This document shows positions 22,284 through 34,653 of a stretch of DNA of 64,000 bases, in pieces. Under the pieces are notes generated by a model. It was not told the DNA's origin and did no database searches. It was given only the letters and a program-made list of their open reading frames with translations. Made by a program: the position numbers and the translations under genes. Numbering within the stretch: position 1 is the first letter of the stretch; the number at the start of each line of letters is the position of its first letter. Source of the stretch: Brachynemurus nebulosus (taxonomy: Eukaryota > Arthropoda > Insecta > Neuroptera > Myrmeleontidae); assembly GCA_035578155.1 (NCBI GenBank), contig JAPWDM010000007.1:27812413-27876412 (forward strand), given 5' to 3'.

Positions 22284-24067
22284 ACTGTCATTAATGTCAC
22301 TGTCCCCTCCACGTGTTAGTACTGAAGTGAATACTGATGGAATTATAAGCCATTCTTCAATACTTTCATCATTATTTCAATATCATCAATACACGATGAA
22401 TAAAAGTGTCAGTTTTGTGAAATACTGACAGTATTACTGATCATGTACAGACAGCCGTACAGTAAATCCATTCAGTAGTCGCGATCTATCATTTTGTTAC
22501 GGCAATCACCAGTATGTACATATTGGGTATATATTTTATTGGGAGAATGGATAGAATTGTACGTATAAACAAATATATCAATATATAGTTAATACATTAC
22601 TATAATGTCTTACCAGTGCAAAAACGTAGGGAAAGTTTTTTTGAATGAAACAAACTAAAAGAGTTTTATATTATTAACTGTTCAGTTGTTTATAAATAAA
22701 CTCCACACTAAGTATTGTTACGTTCGTTTGAATTTAAGTAACGCAAAACGTATCTTTACATAATGCCATATTAACTGGTGAAATGTATACCTGTATCATA
22801 TGTGTAATATTTGTGTTAATTTTATAACTGTTATTCTGTTTATTGTTTAAATTTGTTATTTTTTTTCTGTTTTATGTTGTTAAATTGTTTATTTTGTGTC
22901 TGTTGCGTTCGGACGGTGTTACATGGTGTTTTTTTTTTTGTTTAAATATGTTTAAATTGTGTTTGTGTTTCATTAAAAATTATTTAAATTGTTAAATGTA
23001 ACCATATTGTGTGTTGAATCAACTCAAAATCGATTCAAAAATGTATTGCAAAATATATTACGGACGTCCGTATACTATTGTTAGGTAAGCCTATTCGTTA
23101 ATTCATTGATAATGATTTATCGTATATGTTTTTATGTAAAACTATTGATCGATAGATCAATAAAATCAATTGAAAATTGATACACACTGAACGGTTTATT
23201 AAGTGTCCTTGTCGAGCAAGGTCTTTTCACTTTTCAGTAAGTATAAATGTTGAAAAAAAACCGAAATTTGAACAAATTAATGGGGGGCGGGGGAAACTGG
23301 GACAGTTTTTGACAACCGATTTCGCGAATTTCAAAATTGCTATTTACTAATTGGGTGTTTGCCGCGTAAGTTTGACCCTATTTGGTAAACGGTGTTGTAG
23401 GAGGATTACTTTGTTGGATTACATCACAATTATTCCCACTTTCAAAATTTTTAACCCTTTATCCACCATGCGACGTGAAATCACCTTGCCAAAACCGAAA
23501 CGTTTCCTTGTATCACTTTTTAAAATCCAATTAGATAGGAATGTTTTGTTTTTTTTGTTAAACTTTCTTATAAATTCAAGGCCTAAGTCGTTTCAATGCG
23601 TATAGAGAACTGTTTTAAATTGTTTTTTAATGAAATTCCGTACGTTGAATTAAAAGTTACATAATAAATATTAAAATAATTTGAAAAAATTTTTGCCGTA
23701 GGGAGTAAAAAAAGTGATCTTTTTTCCTTTTGGTGTCATAAATATCGCGTGTACATTTAAATTAAGGGGTTACGTGCACTTGCGTCGATGAAAAATAGCA
23801 AAATTTCACGATTTTTTTTCTCAACAAAAATTAAAATTATTCAAATAAAACTTACACCAATTAATTTTTGGTATAAAACGTATTTAAAATATTCTAAAAC
23901 CACTTTTTTGGGATGGGGGGGGGGGGTACAGTGAATATGACTTCCAAAATTACTATATTGATTATTTTGAAATTTTGTTTTGCTTTTGAAAACTAACAGG
24001 CTTACCAAATAGTATTTTTTCCGTGAAAATAAATGCTAAAGTGAGTTTGTTTATTTTGCTTTCACGC
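22284..24067. other. Unassigned AT-rich DNA
   Basis: Purine-rich GGGGGGCGGGGG lies near 23281 and a 12-base G run near 23916. No supported gene or element boundaries. Confidence 0.45.
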
Positions 24068-24075
24068 CTAAACAG

Positions 24076-24346
24076 TAGTGATGAGCAAAATTAGTCTTGG
24101 TCTTGCGGTCTTGTCTTAGTCTTGCATTTTTTCCAAGACCAAAACCAAGGCCAAGACTATGTATACCAAGACCAAGATCAAGACTCAAGTGAGCAACATC
24201 AAGAAAAAAGCAAGACTCTTGTTAAACTATTTAAATAGTTTGAAAGTATAATTAATACCGTAAAGACCAAGATTCTTAATGCAAGAACAAGGAGCAAGAC
24301 CAAGACTGCCAAGTCTTGGTCTTGGTCTTGCATTTGCTCATCACTA
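24076..24346. mobile_element. CAAGAC-array hAT MITE, copy A3
   Basis: It has complete ends TAGTGATGAGCAAA and TTTGCTCATCACTA. The flanking 8-mers are CTAAACAG (24068-24075) and CTCAACAG (24347-24354), 7 of 8 identical. At 271 bp it is an internal-deletion form of A1. Confidence 0.85.
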
Positions 24347-24364
24347 CTCAACAGCTTAACCAAT

Positions 24365-24552
24365 CAACTTAAAATTTTGCAAAGAGATAGCTTGGCAAAC
24401 AGAGATGCTTATAGGCTACTTTTTATGTCGGGTAAATATTTTATTCCAGCGGAAATATTCCCCCAAAAAGGGCAACTCTCAGTTGTGACACGATGTAATT
24501 ATAATGTCATAATTTCAAACGCTACGCGTGTGAAGTCGCGGGTAAATACTAG
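24365..24552 (+). mobile_element. Possible Helitron-like 3' remnant
   Basis: The stretch ends GAAGTCGCGGGTAAATACTAG followed by T and includes ATAGGCTACTTTTTAT, phrases typical of degenerate insect repeats that end CTAG|T. There is no 5' end and no coding sequence. Confidence 0.35.
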
Positions 24553-24556
24553 TTAG

Positions 24557-25184
24557 TCATAAAAAAGAAGAAGTGTTTCGCGTTCATAGTAAATAAGTAT
24601 CTTTTCATTTTGAGAAAAACGTATTTAATTTTGACAGTAATTTCTTTGTAAGAAAAAAGGCAGTGATATTTTTTTACTTAAACCGAATTATCGATGCCTA
24701 GGTTAATCCTAGACCCATTTAGATGTATACTATGACTCACAATCACTTTTTTAAAATGTATGTAACTTTTTAAATAATGCCCCGATTCCTATACCTATGG
24801 TGAAAAACAAAGTGTATACACCCCCTTAATTATTAGGATTAAAAATCATAGACAAATTATCTTTATCTGGCGAATACAGATAATTCAGTTGACTCCCCGT
24901 GACAATTTCTAGCTGGTGCCTGGTACCAATTTTCTTTTGCTTTATTTATAAAATAAATTAATGTTGGTAATATGAACTTGAACTATGAAACAGTTATATC
25001 ACAATTAATTTCTACGTAAGAGTATCGTATTATTCTATGTCAAAACTATTTTAAAAATATGTGTAATATGCTATTAAGACAACGGAACAGTTCTAGAAAC
25101 ATAAATTACATTAATTGAATTAAATAAGAATTTTATATCGTGAAAAATTTAATAAAAATGTACCAAATGTGGTTATAGTCGAAG
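24557..25184. other. Unassigned AT-rich DNA
   Basis: No frame or bounded repeat was recognised. Confidence 0.45.
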
Positions 25185-25376
25185 AACAGTTAGTAGAATT
25201 AATCATTAGTCGAATATATCAAACATGCAGTTAATCATCTAAATTATCCAATGTTTAAAAAACGATATAAAAAGTGAAAAATCATACAAAAATTTCCGGA
25301 AAAAAATTAATAATTAAAAAAAAATTAATCGATTGATTAATCAATTGATTATTCATGTGACATAACTAATTCATTA
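25185..25376. mobile_element. Degenerate fragment of the TCGATTAATCGA hAT family
   Basis: It contains ttaatcattagtcgaatat and ends attcatgtgacataacta, diverged versions of the B-family blocks. It lies just left of the better-preserved copy B3. Confidence 0.5.
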
Positions 25377-25384
25377 GTAGGAAC

Positions 25385-26558
25385 TAGTGATGTCAGATGA
25401 TTAATCGATTAGTCGGTTCAGTCGACTAATTTTATTTACATTTGGTCATTTTTTAGTCGATTATTTTATCTTCAATTAAATGACTAAAATGAATAATTTT
25501 TTTTAAATGACTAAAAACGACTAATTTAACAATTCTTCTATATTATTTATTGGACTTCAAAAAATAAAGAGTACAAAATTATTTATTTGTATGATTTTTC
25601 ACTTTTATGTGATTAACACACGCAAGATATCTCATATCTTTCTTTTTCTTAAAAGAAAAATATTAAATATTCACAATTAAGTTCAAAAGAGAACCTCGTT
25701 TTTGAAAGAGTTGTATCGGTTACCCTATTCATGAATTCAACTAAAATTGTAGTCGATTAGTCGACTACTCTATGCTCGATATGTTCGACTAATGACTAAT
25801 TATTGTTTTTCAGATAAAATTAGTCATTAGTCGAAAATATCGAACACAGAGTAGTCGATTAATCGACTAAATTTTTAGTCGAATTTATGGTAAGGTAACC
25901 TATGTAACTCTTTCAAAAACGAGGTTTTCTTTTGAATTTAATTATGGAATTTTAAGAAAAAGAAAAATATAAAATATCACAATATATTAATCATATAAAA
26001 GTGAAAAAAATCATACAAAAAATAGATAATTTTTTAAATTCTATTTCTTGAAGTCCAATAAATTAATACAGAAAAACTGTTAAATTAATCGTTTTTTGTC
26101 ATTTAAAAAAAATTAATCATTTTAATCATTTAATCGAAGGTAAAATAGTCAACTAAAATATGACTAAATGTAAACAAAATTAGTCGACTAAACCGACTAA
26201 TCAATTAATCGGTTCAATCGACTAATTTTGCTTGCATTTAGTCATTTTTTAATCGACTATTGTACCTTCGATTAAATGACTAAAATGATTAATTTTTTTT
26301 AAATGACTAATAACCACAAATTTCTTAATTTTTCTCTATTTTATTTATTGGACTTCAAAAAATGACAACTAAAAAATAATTTAAGTTATCTATTTGTATG
26401 ATTTTTCACTTTTATATGATTAATATGTTATTATATTATGCCATTTAGTCGATTAGTCGACAATTATATGCTCGATATATTCGATTAATGACTAATTTTG
26501 TCTGAAAAACAACTTTAGTCGATTAATTAATTAATTGCTCCTGCGCTCGACATCACTA
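25385..26558. mobile_element. Composite TCGATTAATCGA hAT element, copy B3
   Basis: It starts TAGTGATGTCAGATG and ends CGACATCACTA. The flanking 8-mers are GTAGGAAC (25377-25384) and GTAGGAAT (26559-26566), 7 of 8 identical. At 1174 bp it is more than twice the usual length and contains successive inverted monomers, so it looks like a fused multimer that moved, or nested copies. Confidence 0.75.
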
Positions 26559-26600
26559 GTAGGAATTATGAGAGTGTATTTTTCACTAAAATCACTTAGT

Positions 26601-26686
26601 TATGGCCAGCTTTCAAGTAATTAATTCACCTTTAGGTATTTTTACCTACCATTATTTGATGATGAATTAATTACTCGAAAGCTAAC
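26601..26686. repeat. Hairpin with AATTAATTCA arms
   Basis: The arms AGCTTTCAAGTAATTAATTCA (near 26608) and TGAATTAATTACTCGAAAGCT (near 26664) are inverted copies with one mismatch. Function unknown. Confidence 0.55.
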
Positions 26687-26689
26687 TCG

Positions 26690-27536
26690 TAACCACACAG
26701 TTTATTTTAGTGGAAAATGATAACGAACCTTTTATTTTTGTTATCAGAATGACTGAATTTTTTTATAAAACATAACTTTGACTGCGAAAATACCTTTTCT
26801 TCGTTTTATTTAATGATTCTGTAGAGTTTTTTTATCGAAATTTTCTCACAAACGATTCAGAAAGTTGTCTGAGAAAAAGTTAAAAAAAACTGAAACTACA
26901 TCCAGTTTTGTATACTCTAACAATTATAACCTACCATAAATATTTATCACCTGTAGAAATCGTGTCTTATGTTAATAAAAAAGAAATGTTAATATATGCA
27001 AGAAAATCGATATTTAAAGATCAACACCGTTTAACATATGCAAGAAATTGAATATCACACGTCTTTATAGCAACTGTTTACATGATTATCACATATAATA
27101 TATGACGGGTACCGGGGAAGAACTTGATAACTGAATTTTTTATTTATTCATATCAAAAATAGACAAATATGTAACAAAGGTTTTTTTGGTATGAATGAAA
27201 AGAATGTAAATCATCAAAATTTATTTTGATTCTACGGTTAAATTTTCTAAAACGGTATTTATCAAGTGCGTTCCTGTACCCTGCACATACATGTCTACAT
27301 ATTATATGTATAGGTAGTTCAGCTATAAACATAATTAGCACCTGTCTTAATTTTTATATAGACATAGACGTGTATAATATTGGTTGGTTTGAAATTGTAA
27401 TAAAAGAAGCCCCAGTAACCTAACGAGTAACAACTACTATGAACGATTTCAAATTTTATGTTTCTAACATAAAAATTACAGTTTTGTGGCGCTTGAAAAA
27501 AATTTTCATATACGTGATGACGTCACCAGGTTCATT
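26690..27536. other. Unassigned AT-rich DNA
   Basis: No gene or bounded element was recognised. Confidence 0.45.
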
Positions 27537-27640
27537 TTAGTGAATTTTTGAATCGAAAATTCAGCTATTACAGCCACTGTCATGGCGGGCCTATGATAGA
27601 AATTTGTTTTAAAGTCTCTAGAAGTCATTATGATATTATG
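27537..27640 (-). mobile_element. Helitron-like family C, 3'-end fragment C1
   Basis: On the minus strand it ends in a GAATTTTC-type hairpin followed by CACTAA, matching the terminus of the other C copies. The conserved CAGCTATTACAGCCACTGTC block is next to it. The 5' part is missing. Confidence 0.6.
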
Positions 27641-27844
27641 AATATAATAATCATAATGACACCTCACGGATCCCTAGGGGTCCGCGTACTACCTTTTTCG
27701 GAACCTCTGCTTTAGATAATCGTACAAACAAGCTGCTCTGAAAATTTCAAACCAGTCGATTTGAAAGGCGTTCCTACGTGTAAACGACGAACGAACTTCT
27801 CTACCTGCTCCAATACTACAACTTGTTGGTGCCTCCTTGCTGTG

Positions 27845-28681
27845 AAACTTCTGTCATCTAATTTATTTGTTGTTATAACACATAAGACGTATAAATTTTG
27901 TTTATAGCTATTGTCGTTTTTTTTATACTGAAATAGTGTGCGTCAAAAGGACGACGATGTATGATTAACCCATATTTTTTTTTTAAGATTTTGTACTCCA
28001 CATATAAAAGTTTTCCTAATTTTTCTAAAATTTATTAAAGATATGGATGTTATAATTAATTTATTCAATGATTATGATAATGTGAAAGATGATTACAGCT
28101 GTTTGACTTATAGAGACGACATAATACTGAAGTTTTAATATATTGAATCGAAAACTAATGAATGCGTTTCAAGTGACTTAATATAAGGTTAACAATTTAT
28201 TTTATGGAAAATATTTTAATTTTTATTATTTTTTGAGATCTTATTCTAAAAATTACTAACAAATTTTAGAAAATTTACAAATGTGCCTAATGGGGAAATA
28301 ACTACATATCTATAGGAATATTTATGACTGAGAAATTTCACATTCTGTAAAGTCACACATGTCCACTGACTCATAATAGTTCATAAATTAATTATTTGAA
28401 AGACATGTTTTATGATACAATTGATGTATTTATCTATTTTTTAATTTTTATAGTGAAAATATGCTTTGATAAAAAGATTAAAAAAAATAATAAATATTTA
28501 TATTAAGAAATTTTTCCTAATCCAATTTTTTTTTAAATATTTTATTCGCTTTTGTAGTATTGTTATGTAAAAAAAATGTTTTTTGCAAATAAACTCTAAA
28601 ACTCCCCGTAAAAAGTCCATTCGTCGAAACGACGCCGATGTATGATTAACTCAACTCGTAGACCAACGTATGATTCTAGGG
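27845..28681. mobile_element. piggyBac-like element family I, left-truncated copy I1
   Basis: The right end ACGTATGATTCTAGGG is followed by TTAA (28682-28685). Its reverse complement CCCTAGAATCATACGT is very close to the classic piggyBac terminus. The body aligns with I2 (34654-35461), but about 45 bp of the left end are replaced by unrelated sequence. There is no transposase. Confidence 0.75.
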
Positions 28682-28685
28682 TTAA

Positions 28686-29182
28686 TAAAATTCCTGGAAA
28701 ACCTGGAAACGTCAGGGAATTTGATCTTTAAAAATCTGTGGCCACAATATATCTTGCATCAAGACGATTTTTCCTGCAATTACATACCATTAAAAAAAAC
28801 CACCTGCTGTACATGTCAGTACATTAAATTGCAACTCCGATGTTGCAAAACAAACAATTTCCCATGAACGTACGCCATAAATGTGGTTCATTTTACGTAT
28901 AAACAAAACATAATATGGTATTTAACATACGTAATTATAGTATTCTGTGTTAATTTAAACACTGAAACAGATATTAATTTTTTTTCCCAGACCTTTTCAT
29001 TAATCAAATTGAAATTTTTTGGCGTTACGGATGTTACAATAAAATTTGTGTTTCTCCCTACGTATGTTTAATTTGTTTTTTAAATGATACAGTAATGGGT
29101 ATTGAAATAATGACGAACTGGTTCAAGGGTATCTATCATAAGCACGTTCTCCGACTGCAATTCCATTTAAAACATTTATTTT
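28686..29182. other. Unassigned DNA
   Basis: Short frames here have no recognisable protein features. Confidence 0.4.
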
Positions 29183-30065
29183 TAACGAATTTCGAGAATG
29201 GAATTCAGCTATTACAGCCACTGTCATAACGCGACCTGAGCGCAAGACCATGGCATAAATTTGTTTTGAGGTCCCTAGAAATCGAAAATAATATTCGATA
29301 AATTTTATATATGTATACATGTGAGTTTTTCGAGAGTTGCCATTTCTATTACAACCAAATTTTTCTGATAGAAATGGTATTGGAAAAGGTTCTTTTCTTG
29401 GATGTAATGGAAATGTAATCAAGCAAAACACTATCGGTTAAAGTAGCCTCAAGTACATATTATGCATATTTTTACCGCCTAACTGATCAATTAAAGAAAA
29501 ATTAAAAAATTAAACTTGGGTAAAAAAATTTTTTTGCTCATTTATGTTGTTAATTAGTGCATTAGATCAGTTTTATCGAAAAATTAATATATAGTCTCAT
29601 TTTAAATCCATAAGTTTGTATTTTAGCTCGAAAACCATAAGAGCTATGACTATAGCCTGCAAACGGTTGCCACGTCGATATCTACAACTCTTATTTGAAC
29701 AATTTTTCGATTAAATCAATGGTTTGGCTGTAATAAAAATGGCAACTCTCGAGAAACTCACACAGTATATATATTTCAGGAAATTTGGTGAAAATATTGG
29801 AAGTCCCAAACCGTTGGACGAGTTCGTTAACCAGGCACATCGATGCCCGAAACATGGTTTTTTTGGCAATTTTCGTGAAAAAAATTAGTTTTTTGCCAAA
29901 ATTTCCCTTTATTCAAAAATTTTTCCGACACTCTTTTACACTATTGAAACGAGGAGAAGAAATCGCACAAAAAAGGTCTTTAAACTATTATTCTCTGTCA
30001 ACTAGTTTCCGAGAAAAACTAATCTTTTAAAGCGGAAATTCGCTGTGTTATGCAGAATGCTGCGA
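29183..30065 (-). mobile_element. Helitron-like family C, copy C2, interrupted by D1
   Basis: On the minus strand it begins TCGCAGCATTCTG (30065) and ends in the GAATTCCATTCTCGAAATTCG hairpin plus TTAA at 29183 (CTAA in other copies). A TA-flanked MITE (29318-29765) splits it. Removing that insert restores alignment with C4. Confidence 0.7.
29318..29765. mobile_element. TA-flanked MITE family D, copy D1
   Basis: The ends are CATGTGAGTTTTTCGAGAG and CTCTCGAGAAACTCACACAG, inverted, with TA on both sides (29316-29317, 29766-29767). Same length (448 bp) and sequence as D2 and D3. No coding capacity. Inserted into C2. Confidence 0.8.
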
Positions 30066-30976
30066 CAGTTTTTTTTTTTTATTTATTGATAAACGATTTG
30101 TATTTTTTCCCGTTTCAAATGTGAAAATAAAGGAAACCAAACTTTTTTTTCTTTCACCTAAAAGGACCGAACCAAGCGGTGTGACAGACCGTAACACTAC
30201 CGCAACTTGACCGGATTGTGGTGCGTGGCACAGCGCATCTGTGTAACTTTATTGTACTGCTTGAGTACTTGACCCATATCCAAACACTCAACTAGGTAAC
30301 AATATAACATAATTAAAGTCAAATAGAATTGGTTTTGAACAAAAAAATGTAATACATGTTACGGTCAGTTTGCCACGTTTTCCTCTTTTACATCAAGTGT
30401 ACGAAGTTGTTGTTTGAAGTGGACTATAAAATGTCCACTTCAAAACTAGATCGGATTAGTGTGAACACGTGGATTCAAATACATGTACTGAATTGATCGT
30501 GCGGTCTTCCACACGGTAATTTTTATGGTCACCCGTCCTAGTTTGCTGACATAACTTTTCTGGTTTTTTTTTCCCCAATTTGTTTGTATTGTGTTTGTAC
30601 TTATATCCATGACTGTACAATTTATAAGGGTTTTTAATACAGTTTTACTGTTCATTTTTATTTATAAAGTCAGATAGTGCGATCAGTTTCCTTTTTAATA
30701 TAATAAAACAACTGATTAATCAACTTAATTCATGTTTTAATTAAATTCTACTGTTTTGTCTTTAAATATAATCTAAATATTAAAATAACATCTCATTATA
30801 TTCTAAATGGTCATTATTATTTAAAAAAAAAAGAAAAAAAACAATACAAATATGTCTACACGTTTTATATTTTATAAAATTGTTATATTACCTTTGTTTT
30901 AATAAAAGCAACGATGGGCTCGTGAAAAATCTTCATACAGACCATGGATCCTAATTTTTTGCATTTGTCTGTCATC
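30066..30976. other. Unassigned DNA
   Basis: T-rich at 30069-30085. The pair GTCCACTTCAAA / TTTGAAGTGGAC around 30413-30444 forms a small hairpin. No gene was seen. Confidence 0.4.
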
Positions 30977-31427
30977 TTAACGAATTTCCGAATGAAAATT
31001 TCAACTATTACAGCCACTGTTATGGTCAAGAGTATGATAAATATTTGTTTTGAAGTCCCCAGAAACCGAAAATGACATTCACTAAAACTAAAATTTATAT
31101 ATAATAACGACAACTCATCCAAGAGTTTCAGACTTCCAACAGGATGTTGCTTTCGAGAGTTATCGTGTCTGCAAGATAACTCTCGAAAGAGGCATCCTGT
31201 TTTTACGAAATCTTGTGAAAGCGTTGCAAATTGCAAATTTTTGGATGAATTCTTCGACCAAACACGTCTAATGGTCCGAACTTCAAAAAAATAAGTTTTT
31301 TGTCAAAATTTGCTAAAATTCCAATCATGGCAAAGAGCGGGAAAAATCACATAAGATACGTGTTTGAACCAATATTCTGTATAAGCGGGTTTTCTAGAAA
31401 AAGTAATTTTTAACTGAAAATTCGACA
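30977..31427 (-). mobile_element. Helitron-like family C, diverged copy C3
   Basis: It begins (minus strand, 3' end) TTAACGAATTTCC and has the CTATTACAGCCACTGTTATG block. The middle holds an inverted duplication: CTTTCGAGAGTTATC and GATAACTCTCGAAAG (about 31151-31188) form a tight hairpin found in no other copy. Confidence 0.6.
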
Positions 31428-31446
31428 AGTGGTACTTTAGTAATTA

Positions 31447-31953
31447 CAGCTGAACCTTTTTTTATGCGGTCCCTTTTTGTGCGATTTTTTTATGCGGTTT
31501 TTAAAAAAATGGCCATTAAAACGCATAATATAAATCAAAATCAAGAGACATTAAGAAACTTAAGCATTTACTATAATAACTTTCTTTGATAGGAATACTT
31601 TTTAACGGCTTTTAAGCATTTAATCAGTACATTGCATAAGAACATAAGTTATTGCATCATTTAATTTTTTTACAGATGTATTTTTCAAAATTTTCATAAT
31701 ATTATAAAATTGAAATAAAATGTTTCTACGTATAAATTAATGCTTTATCTTTTTTATAGAAGCAACTTCTAAGGAAATTTCTAAGTTTTGAGCGTTTTGA
31801 GTGATGTTTTTTCGATGAAATTTTTTTTATGCGGTCCCGATCAACCGCATAAAAAATTTTTTTTACAATCTCGATCGAACTATACTTTTAATTTTTTTTT
31901 GTGCGATTTTTTTTATGCGGTCCCTATCCACCGTACAAAAAAAGGATCAACTG
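31447..31953. mobile_element. TA-flanked MITE family L, copy L1
   Basis: The ends are CAGCTGAACCTTTTTTTATG and (inverted right end) CAGTTGATCCTTTTTTTGTA, bordered by TA (31445-31446, 31954-31955). CAGTTGA plus TA is typical of Tc1/mariner termini. ATGCGGT words are repeated near both ends. Copy L2 is at about 61921-62327. Confidence 0.75.
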
Positions 31954-31955
31954 TA

Positions 31956-32791
31956 TTTTCAAAAAGTCGATTAACTAGTATGACTTACAGGCGATATATA
32001 AAATTTACTTTAACTCGTCGTTGGTGTTAAAATGCTTGAACGACTTATAGGAACATAAAATCAGTTACGTTAATTTATTTAAGGATTATTTCAAATTCAA
32101 TCAGTATTAATTACATCAAGTCTTAAGGTACTCAAACTAAACATAATACAATTACCCCCACCCACACTCCATATGTGTGGAAACCTTTAATTTGTTCACT
32201 TTAACAGGCTATTTACGTAACAATCACATTTTTCACGCGTAAGACCATAATTTTTTGTCGGATTTATGTTACTTTATCTAATTATAAAAATATCAAAATT
32301 ACATTAGCGGAAATTAATTTATGTAATTATATGTATATGTGTATAAATTTAATCTGTCATTTAAATGACTAAAGATAATTACGCGGTAATTTCTATGCGA
32401 TTTAACTTTGTTGATATAAAATCGATTAGGCGATTTGATAGATTGTTATTTTTACTTGAAACGGCGCAAAGTGGAAATTTAAAAATAGATAGCAAAGCAA
32501 AAAAAAAAAAAAAAACCATTTAAAAAATTAAATATTAAATTTTACCGTCTGCTCCTCTGCAGTGATTACGTCAAACTCACGCTAGCTACGTCAGCGCGCG
32601 GTTTGCCTGGGAATACAATCAATGGGATAGAGAGACACGTGGGTTTCATAAAGCCATTTCCAGGAATGATTTAGGAAAAATAATATTTTAAGGGGAGATT
32701 CGTCAAAAAAACATCAAAGATCGACCTTTTTTTATTATTTTTTTATACAAATAAATATTTTATTAAAAAAACTAAATACATATATAACATT
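31956..32791. other. Unassigned AT-rich DNA
   Basis: An A run lies near 32498-32515 and a slightly GC-richer pocket (ctagctacgtcagcgcgcgg) near 32582-32601. No gene was recognised. Confidence 0.4.
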
Positions 32792-32799
32792 GTTTCTAC

Positions 32800-33281
32800 T
32801 AGTGATGTCGGATAATTAATCGATCAGTCGGTTTAGTCGACTAATTTTGTTTACATTTAGTCATATTTTAGTCGACTATTTTACCTTCGATTAAATGATT
32901 AAAATGATTAATTTTTTTTAAATGACTAGGAAACGACTAATTTAACAATTTTTCTGTATTATTTATTGGACTTCAAAAAATAGAAACTAACAAATTATCT
33001 ATCTGTATGATTTTTCACTTTTATATGATTAATATAATGTGATATTTCATAGGTATCTTTCATTTTCTTAAAAGAAAAATATTAAAAGTCCATAATTAAA
33101 TTCAAAAGAAACCTCGTTTTTAAAAGAGTTACATATAGGTTACCTTACCATGAATTCGACTAAAAATTTAGTCGATTAGTCGACTACTCTGTGCTCGATA
33201 TTTTCGACTAATGACTAATTTTATCTGAAAAACAATTTTAGTCGATTAATCGATTAACTGCTTCTCGGTCCGACATCACTA
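32800..33281. mobile_element. hAT-type MITE, TCGATTAATCGA family, copy B4
   Basis: The ends are TAGTGATGTCGGATAATTAA and CCGACATCACTA, with a perfect 8-bp duplication GTTTCTAC (32792-32799 and 33282-33289). It is the best-defined member of the family in the window at 482 bp. Confidence 0.92.
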
Positions 33282-33289
33282 GTTTCTAC

Positions 33290-34649
33290 ATGTCTTGAGA
33301 TTACAAAAAAATTACAAAAAAAAAAAATCAAAAATTAGCTGAGTATAAATGGCTTTGAAGTCGAAACTGCGAAATTTTTCCACCTTGCTAGTTTCTAGCG
33401 TTCTGAAACCCCAATGAACCAAAATCAAAAAATCAAGAATTTTCTGAAAACATACATAATATACAACTATGGCACTAACTAGGATCTAAGAAAAAAATAA
33501 AAGATCAGCGAGAAATCGCATTTTGAAAATAAATTTTCAAACGTCACCGCTTTTTCTCCGCTATAAACAGCCGCCATTTTGAAAATATATTACGGAACCA
33601 AAAGATCCTAGTTCGTGCCACAAAATGGCGGTATCGAGAAATAATATGCACTTTGATTTATGTGGATATCTCAAATACTTTTTGAGATACTTGAGGAACC
33701 ATGTCTTACGTACTTTCAAGAAAAAAGCATTTAAAGAGTTTTAAATTGAATTATAGTAAAGTGCGTGCACTAAAATGCCCATAACTTTTTGATTTTTCAT
33801 TTTTTTTTTTTAAATAAAATTTTAGGATATTGTTTCTAACACCTTAAAGAACGTAATTATGAAGAAAAAAATCGATTTATATTTTGTTTTTTTAACGAAT
33901 CTCCCCTTAAACGAATTAAGGGAGTTGATACGGAAGTAGTTAATGGGGGAATCCCCACAAGTAACGAAAAATAAATATGTTTTTAAAACACAACTTTAAA
34001 ACTGGCCGAAATATATGGAAATTTAATTCAGTCATACTGAATTATTAGTTGATCGTTCATTTTTTAAATTAAAAAATTAAGAATTTACAAATAACTGGTA
34101 AACTTTTCTGGAATTTAGTCGTTTCTTAAAGCCTGGGCGCGATCAGTAATATGATTGAAGATTTTTTTACGTATTAATGTTTTTGTGCAAAACCAATATC
34201 CTTTTGAATATTTTGAAAATTATGAAAAAATTAAATTTTACAACCATTGCGAGCACGATACGATCGCCTGAACTTGAATTGAATTGCTCGTTGAATCCCT
34301 ATCGCACCAACCACCTTAATGTTAAACTTCAAAACGTAAAATTTATAGCTGATACGAGTCGCTGTTGTTTCCAATTAACCTATAGCAATAATTCTTCTTA
34401 CCTTGAAACGTTAAAATTGCCAGGTACTAACATTACATTATGAATTTTAACAGATGATGTATAATAACGGTGTGAGGTGCTAACTGTTTTGAATAGTGAA
34501 GGTCGTTCAAGTTAAGACAATTTTTTTTTTCAAATTACCACAACTTACATAATCAGATTAATGTTAAATTTTTTGCTGCAGTGCTATATGTATATAGTGT
34601 GGTCAAAAACTGTGTTTGGAAAAACGAAAAAGAACGACCAGGTTGAATA
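33290..34649. other. Unassigned DNA
   Basis: TCGCACCAACCACCTTAA near 34302-34319 resembles the inverted terminus of family K (TTAAGGTAGTTGGTCGA), so part of this stretch may be a degenerate K copy. A plus-strand frame at 34177-34443 overlaps it and is not credible as a gene. Confidence 0.35.
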
Positions 34650-34653
34650 TTAA

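Noticed and set aside
34177..34443. 88-codon plus frame with a possible donor near its end
   Set aside because: It overlaps a sequence resembling a family-K terminus and has no recognisable domain or start context.
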